Below are positions 60,144 through 64,000 of a stretch of DNA of 64,000 bases, piece by piece. Origin of the DNA: Gonium pectorale (Eukaryota > Chlorophyta > Chlorophyceae > Chlamydomonadales > Volvocaceae); contig LSYV01000018.1 of the NCBI GenBank assembly GCA_001584585.1, forward strand, positions 1,233,486 to 1,297,485, given 5' to 3'. Position 1 is the first letter of the stretch; every line of letters starts with the position of its first letter. Both the position numbers and the translations under genes were made by a program. The notes beneath the pieces were generated by a model. The model saw only the letters and a program-made list of their open reading frames with translations. It was not told the origin of the DNA and ran no database searches.

Positions 60144-61935
60144 GTCTGATGGGTATTTCGGCTCTGTTCAGATCAGAGGCTGGAAGCGAGACCGAATAAT
60201 GTACTGTGTCGGAAAGTCCCCGTCCGAGCAGCTTGGATGTAGGTATTGTGCGCACGTAACAACCAAGAAGCCACACATGAGTATGATCAGCATGGTCTGT
60301 GAGAAGGTGTCGTGCTGTCGTCCCGCAAGTGGCGGTTGCGTAGGGAAACGACCGCCAACGAGCCATCGCCGAATATAAATCACATAAAGACCGTTGAAGC
60401 CGATTAAACTTACGCCTATCCGTTAAAACCACACATATGGATTTGTTATCGACGACTACGGGGTTCAAGGCTCTCCCGTTGAGAAACATGGTGTTCACGC
60501 GTAATCTAGCTATCATAATCCAAGCCGTTACATTCGATCCATGGCAGGACCCAGGGGTCGCATGTGATGGTAAGTGCAGGCGCCAGGAGAGAGCTCTCCC
60601 TGGCAGGCGCTTAGTTCATAAGCAAATCGATGTCAGAGCAATAGTGGACTTAGTGGATAACCGCATTCTAAGCGTATGTGTACGGCAAAACCCTCAGGTT
60701 TGCGTAGCACAACTCCTGGCAGGCTGCGCTTCCGCACGTCTGCGGCCTCGCAACTCGGGGTCTCGGGCGTGCTCCTCCTCCCCGAAACCAGCAGGGTTAG
60801 CATGGATTTGCACGGTGAGGGCAACGACAGCACTCAGATACTCTTTCGCCATCAATGCATGAAGCCAAGGCTCTCGCACCCTAGCCGCAACAATCAGCCA
60901 CGGCTACAGTCAAGCAGCCATAGCCATGTGTCGCAGTCCACTTGCACGTGCAAATGTGCGGGCAGTGCCCCGAGCCAGCGTCGGGCGTGCCGCCGCAGCA
61001 TTTGACAACAGTCACCTGTCCGGTAAACTCACGTCTTTCCGGGTTCACACGTATACGCATTGTCACACTGCACTACCGGTATGCTTCGACGTCAGATCGG
61101 CAGCGCTTGAGCACGCTTTGATTGAACACCATGCACGCAAGGCTTCAAACCGGAGTTTTCCCAGTATCCTGATATGGAATGGAATTCCCATTCCATATGC
61201 CCTGCAGCCCAGCGAGCTGCAACAGGCGCACCCACAGATGCACTGGAACACGCGCCCTCGAACTCGCCCGGGCGGGCGGCGCCTCCGTCCTGCATGCTGC
61301 ATGCCCCCAGCGCCAGGCACCAAGAGCCGGTGCCCGGATGGCGCACGCAGCCCCAGCCCCCCAGGCAGGGCTGGGCAGGGACGCCCCCTACCTCACCCCA
61401 CCCACCCCACCACCGTCTCACTCGCATGGCAGCTGGCGCGTGCTTCCCGCCACCGCCCCGACGGAGCATCCAATGCCCATCATTCGCAGCCGTGCCGTTC
61501 ACATGTATTATAAACACCGACGAGGCACCAGACCCATGACATCACACGACAGCCGTCGGCAGGCACATACTATGCCGGCAAGGTGCGCGTCCGGCGCTCG
61601 CTGCATGCGCTGCAGCACTGGCTGGGCGGGGACGCTTGCACCGCTGCACCGAGGTAGGTGTGGCTGCGGTGGCATGCGCCACATGGCAACTATCAGGCAC
61701 TATCGGGTACCGTATAGGATTGCATGCCCGCGGCGGCGCACGCAGGGTAATACTTTTTCGTGCATTGAGCGCCCACTCAAGAACACCATTGGGATTCATG
61801 GATCCTAATAATCACCACTTACCCATCCATTGTTCGGTAAGCAGGCTGCGCGCTGACCTCCGCGTGCTCCCGCACCCTCACCCCGGATGAGGGGCAGGCG
61901 GCCCTGCCCCCCCTCCCCCACCCGCCCCGCCCCAC
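60144..61935. other. Intergenic region between the CBS gene and the ABCG gene
   Basis: Promoter of the CBS gene, then intergenic DNA. No protein motif was recognised on either strand, and no TTACA signal could be tied to the ABCG gene. Confidence 0.45.
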
Positions 61936-61986
61936 ACACACGCCATCGCGCGTCGTATGCGTTTTCCTTTTCAACACACGCCATCG
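61936..61986 (+). mobile_element. 25-bp retroposon-like insertion with 13-bp target-site duplication
   Basis: ACACACGCCATCG occurs at 61936-61948 and again at 61974-61986, flanking CGCGTCGTATGCGTTTTCCT then TTTCA. The insert is the same 3' end as 2995-3019 and the complement of the start at 13220. Plus-strand orientation, about 210 nt past the ABCG stop codon. Confidence 0.65.
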
Positions 61987-62195
61987 ACACACCGGCCAGC
62001 CATGCGCCCGCGACCGTGCCAATGAGCGCATGGAGCGGCGGCACCGCCTCATCGAGGGTTACGAGCGACCAGCGGCAGGGCGCTCATCACCCCACCCGGC
62101 CCTGTGTCGCACATGCACGGCACGGCACGGCGACGGACTGCGGGCCACACTGGCCTTTGGGCTGGGTAGTTGGCCGCGATCGCCTGTTGCCTCAC

Positions 62196-63812
62196 CTATC
62201 GCTGGCGGCGCAGGCAGCTTCGGCGCAGGAGAAGGAAGCCCAGCAGCCGGAAGCCCAGGCCCAGCCCAGCCAGGGCGACGTACGCCGCAGTACTGTAACG
62301 GTCGCAGCCGGCGACGGTGAAGGTCCGCTGCGGGGCGGCAGCAGGTCAGGGGGCGGGGGAGGCCGTGTTTCCAACGCACCACACAGTGGCGGTAGGACCG
62401 GCCGTGTGTACTAGTAGTTGCTCTGAGGCGCATGGGGTGTCGCCTCAGGTCGCCCGCGCAGGCCGGGGCCCGGCGGCGGCAACCAGTGTCATCGGGACGC
62501 CGTCGGAGATGCGCAGGACCTTGACGCAGATGCCCCATGTGCCATCCCCAAGTGCCCGTGCTCCATTCCCGCCAAGTCACCCCCACCCCACCCCACCCCA
62601 TCCATTACCCCCCACCCCACCTGTACGCCCAGGAATCTGAGCGCCTCCAGGGCGGTGACCTCCTCGCCGCCGCCGCCAGGGCCGCCCCCGTCACCCTTGC
62701 CGCCCTCAATCCGCAGCAGCTTGTCGACCCCGCACAGTCCGATGCTGCGGGACAGGGACATGAGCGTGGTGCGCATGTCGGGCTGGAGGGAAGGGGGAAG
62801 GGGGAGGAGGGGTCAGGATGGGAGGGAGTGAGGGGCTGCGAAGTTGCGTGCAATCCGAGCATGTGACGCAAGCTGAGAGGGTGGCAGGACGCCCGACAGA
62901 GTGCGGCTTACACGCGAAACGGACGTTTGTTAGATGCTGCAAGAACCTAGTGAGGCCGTTGGAGACGGCCGGCAGTTGGCAATTGGCGCCATGCCCAAGC
63001 CGCCCTACCTTCAGTTGCCAGGCCCTCGCTGACTCCTCGCCTCATCAACCCTGACTTGGAACCCACCCACATCTTAAGCCCCTCGCCAACCGACAAGCCC
63101 CGGAGACGGATCGTCACCCATCTAACAACCCACTCAACAGCCGACAGCCGAATGTTCCCGCTGCCCGCCGCACCGCCCTCCACCCGCACCTCGTAGTACC
63201 GGAACTCCGCCAGCGTTACCGCCTCCATGGCCCAGCGGTTGTAGCTGAGCCCCAGCACCCCCTCCAGGGCGGTCCCCCTCGCCGCCGCCAGCGTGGGCGA
63301 CAGCCCGTGCAGGAAGGCCCCGCATATGAGCGCGATGAACACCCCCGCCATGAGCACTGACTGCGGGGGCAGCACCGCCGACACCAGGTACGCCATGCCG
63401 CTGCACCACCAGCACACCTGGGGGGTGAGATAAAGGTAACGGATTATGGGATTAAGGAAAGGGGGCGGCCAGTGAGTGAGGCGTGGGGCCGGCATGGGGC
63501 CGGGGTTGGAGGAGCAAGAAGCTGCGGAGTTGGGAGCCATCTTCGCATCCTGCCGCACCCCCTCCTGCAAGGGCCGCCCGGCAGTGTCGACGCAAGGCGA
63601 TCCCACCAGCGCATGTCTGCCCTGCTGCGCCACTCACCCCAAGCCCGGCGGCGTACAGCTGCCCGAAGGCCATCCGAGGCAGCGTGAGGTAGTAATAGGG
63701 TCCCAGGCTGATGGCGGGCGCCAGCAGCACCCACAGCCAGTCGATCACGTTGCACGCGAAGAAGTAGGCGGGCAGGGACAGGCCGGACGCGGACTCACGC
63801 CACAGGAGCACC
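62196..63812 (-). CDS. ABCG-type half-transporter, C-terminal membrane domain (5' part beyond window)
   Basis: Visible exons (transcript order): 63812-63638, 63417-63067, 62782-62621, 62327-62196; phases agree and the stop is TAG at 62198-62196. The sequence enters at VLLWRESASGLSLPAYFFAC, the conserved WRE--SG motif of plant ABCG (white-brown) transporters. Membrane segments follow: VIDWLWVLLAPAISLGPYYY, MAYLVSAVLPPQSVLMAGVF then IALICGAFLHGL. The extracellular-loop motif YNRWAMEAVTLAEFRYYEVR matches the family's RWA-EA. The last exon encodes YSTAAYVALAGLGLGFRLLG then FLLLRR, the final helix and basic tail. The nucleotide-binding domain must lie beyond the right edge. Such transporters export lipids or small hydrophobic compounds across the plasma membrane. 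A Gly-rich insert (GGGKGDGGGPGGGGEE-like) is in the third visible exon. Confidence 0.9.
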
Positions 63813-64000
63813 CTGGGGTGGAGGAAAGGGGAGGGAAACGGACGACCGCGGGGGGGGGGCAGGAAGGGTTCAGGGGAGCCGTCGGATGGGGAGGAGGTGC
63901 AGGCAGGCGACGCGGGCGCCAGCGGGCTGCAGTATAGCGACATCCCGCCCAACCGCTCAGCCGCCCAACCGCCCAACCGCCAAACCGCAGAACGACTGTC
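63813..64000 (-). other. Intron of the ABCG gene running off the window
   Basis: Starts with a clear CAG acceptor (minus strand) before the first visible exon. The preceding sequence is low-complexity with no transporter motif, so the next exon lies beyond the window. Confidence 0.6.

Noticed and set aside
62328..62620. An additional ABCG exon encoding VLRISDGVPMTLVAAAG
   Set aside because: The flanking exons are both phase 0 and join directly into a sensible sequence; the segment has no family match.

Overview
This window looks like nuclear DNA of a volvocine green alga (Chlamydomonas reinhardtii or a close relative). The evidence is the high GC content, many short introns in every gene, TGTAA-type polyadenylation signals, a plastid elongation factor with a transit peptide, and an axonemal protein (PACRG). 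All sequence is from a draft assembly, with N runs at 5740-6241, 27524-27543 and 40315-40782. From memory, and not checked, V-ATPase subunit B, uroporphyrinogen decarboxylase and plastid EF-G are also neighbours on C. reinhardtii chromosome 2.

Layout. 472-5086 (+): a SnRK2-like Ser/Thr kinase whose N-lobe is not visible. 6517-8794 (+): ESCRT-II subunit VPS25. 9359-12825 (+): V-ATPase subunit B. 13632-16822 (-): plastid-type uroporphyrinogen III decarboxylase. 18640-24985 (+): plastid EF-G, divergent from the decarboxylase. 24986-32483: gene-poor and repeat-rich, with a dense hairpin cluster. 32484-41740 (-): a large GAF-domain TKL-type kinase with altered catalytic motifs. 41741-44691: intergenic, holding a LINE reverse-transcriptase tail. 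44692-46515 (+): PACRG. 48336-52442 (+): a MYB/SANT-like protein with a long disordered tail. 52443-55652: convergent intergenic. 55653-60143 (-): a four-CBS-domain protein. 62196 to the window end (-): the C-terminal half of an ABCG-type half-transporter, whose 5' part is beyond the window.

Exon boundaries were set by hand from splice signals and checked by requiring reading phase to be kept across every junction. The assembled lengths (VPS25 174 aa, V-ATPase B 506 aa, UROD 395 aa, EF-G 775 aa, PACRG 310 aa, CBS protein 491 aa) fit their families. The genes are ordinary housekeeping, signalling and ciliary genes and show no operon-like cooperation. UROD and EF-G share one upstream region, and both act in the plastid.

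The less expected content is non-genic. There is a short dispersed repeat whose truncated copies are flanked by 11-13 bp target-site duplications. A second dispersed repeat of about 110 bp has at least five copies. A cluster of perfect hairpins lies inside a 12-bp inverted repeat. Three introns appear to be of the GC-AG type.
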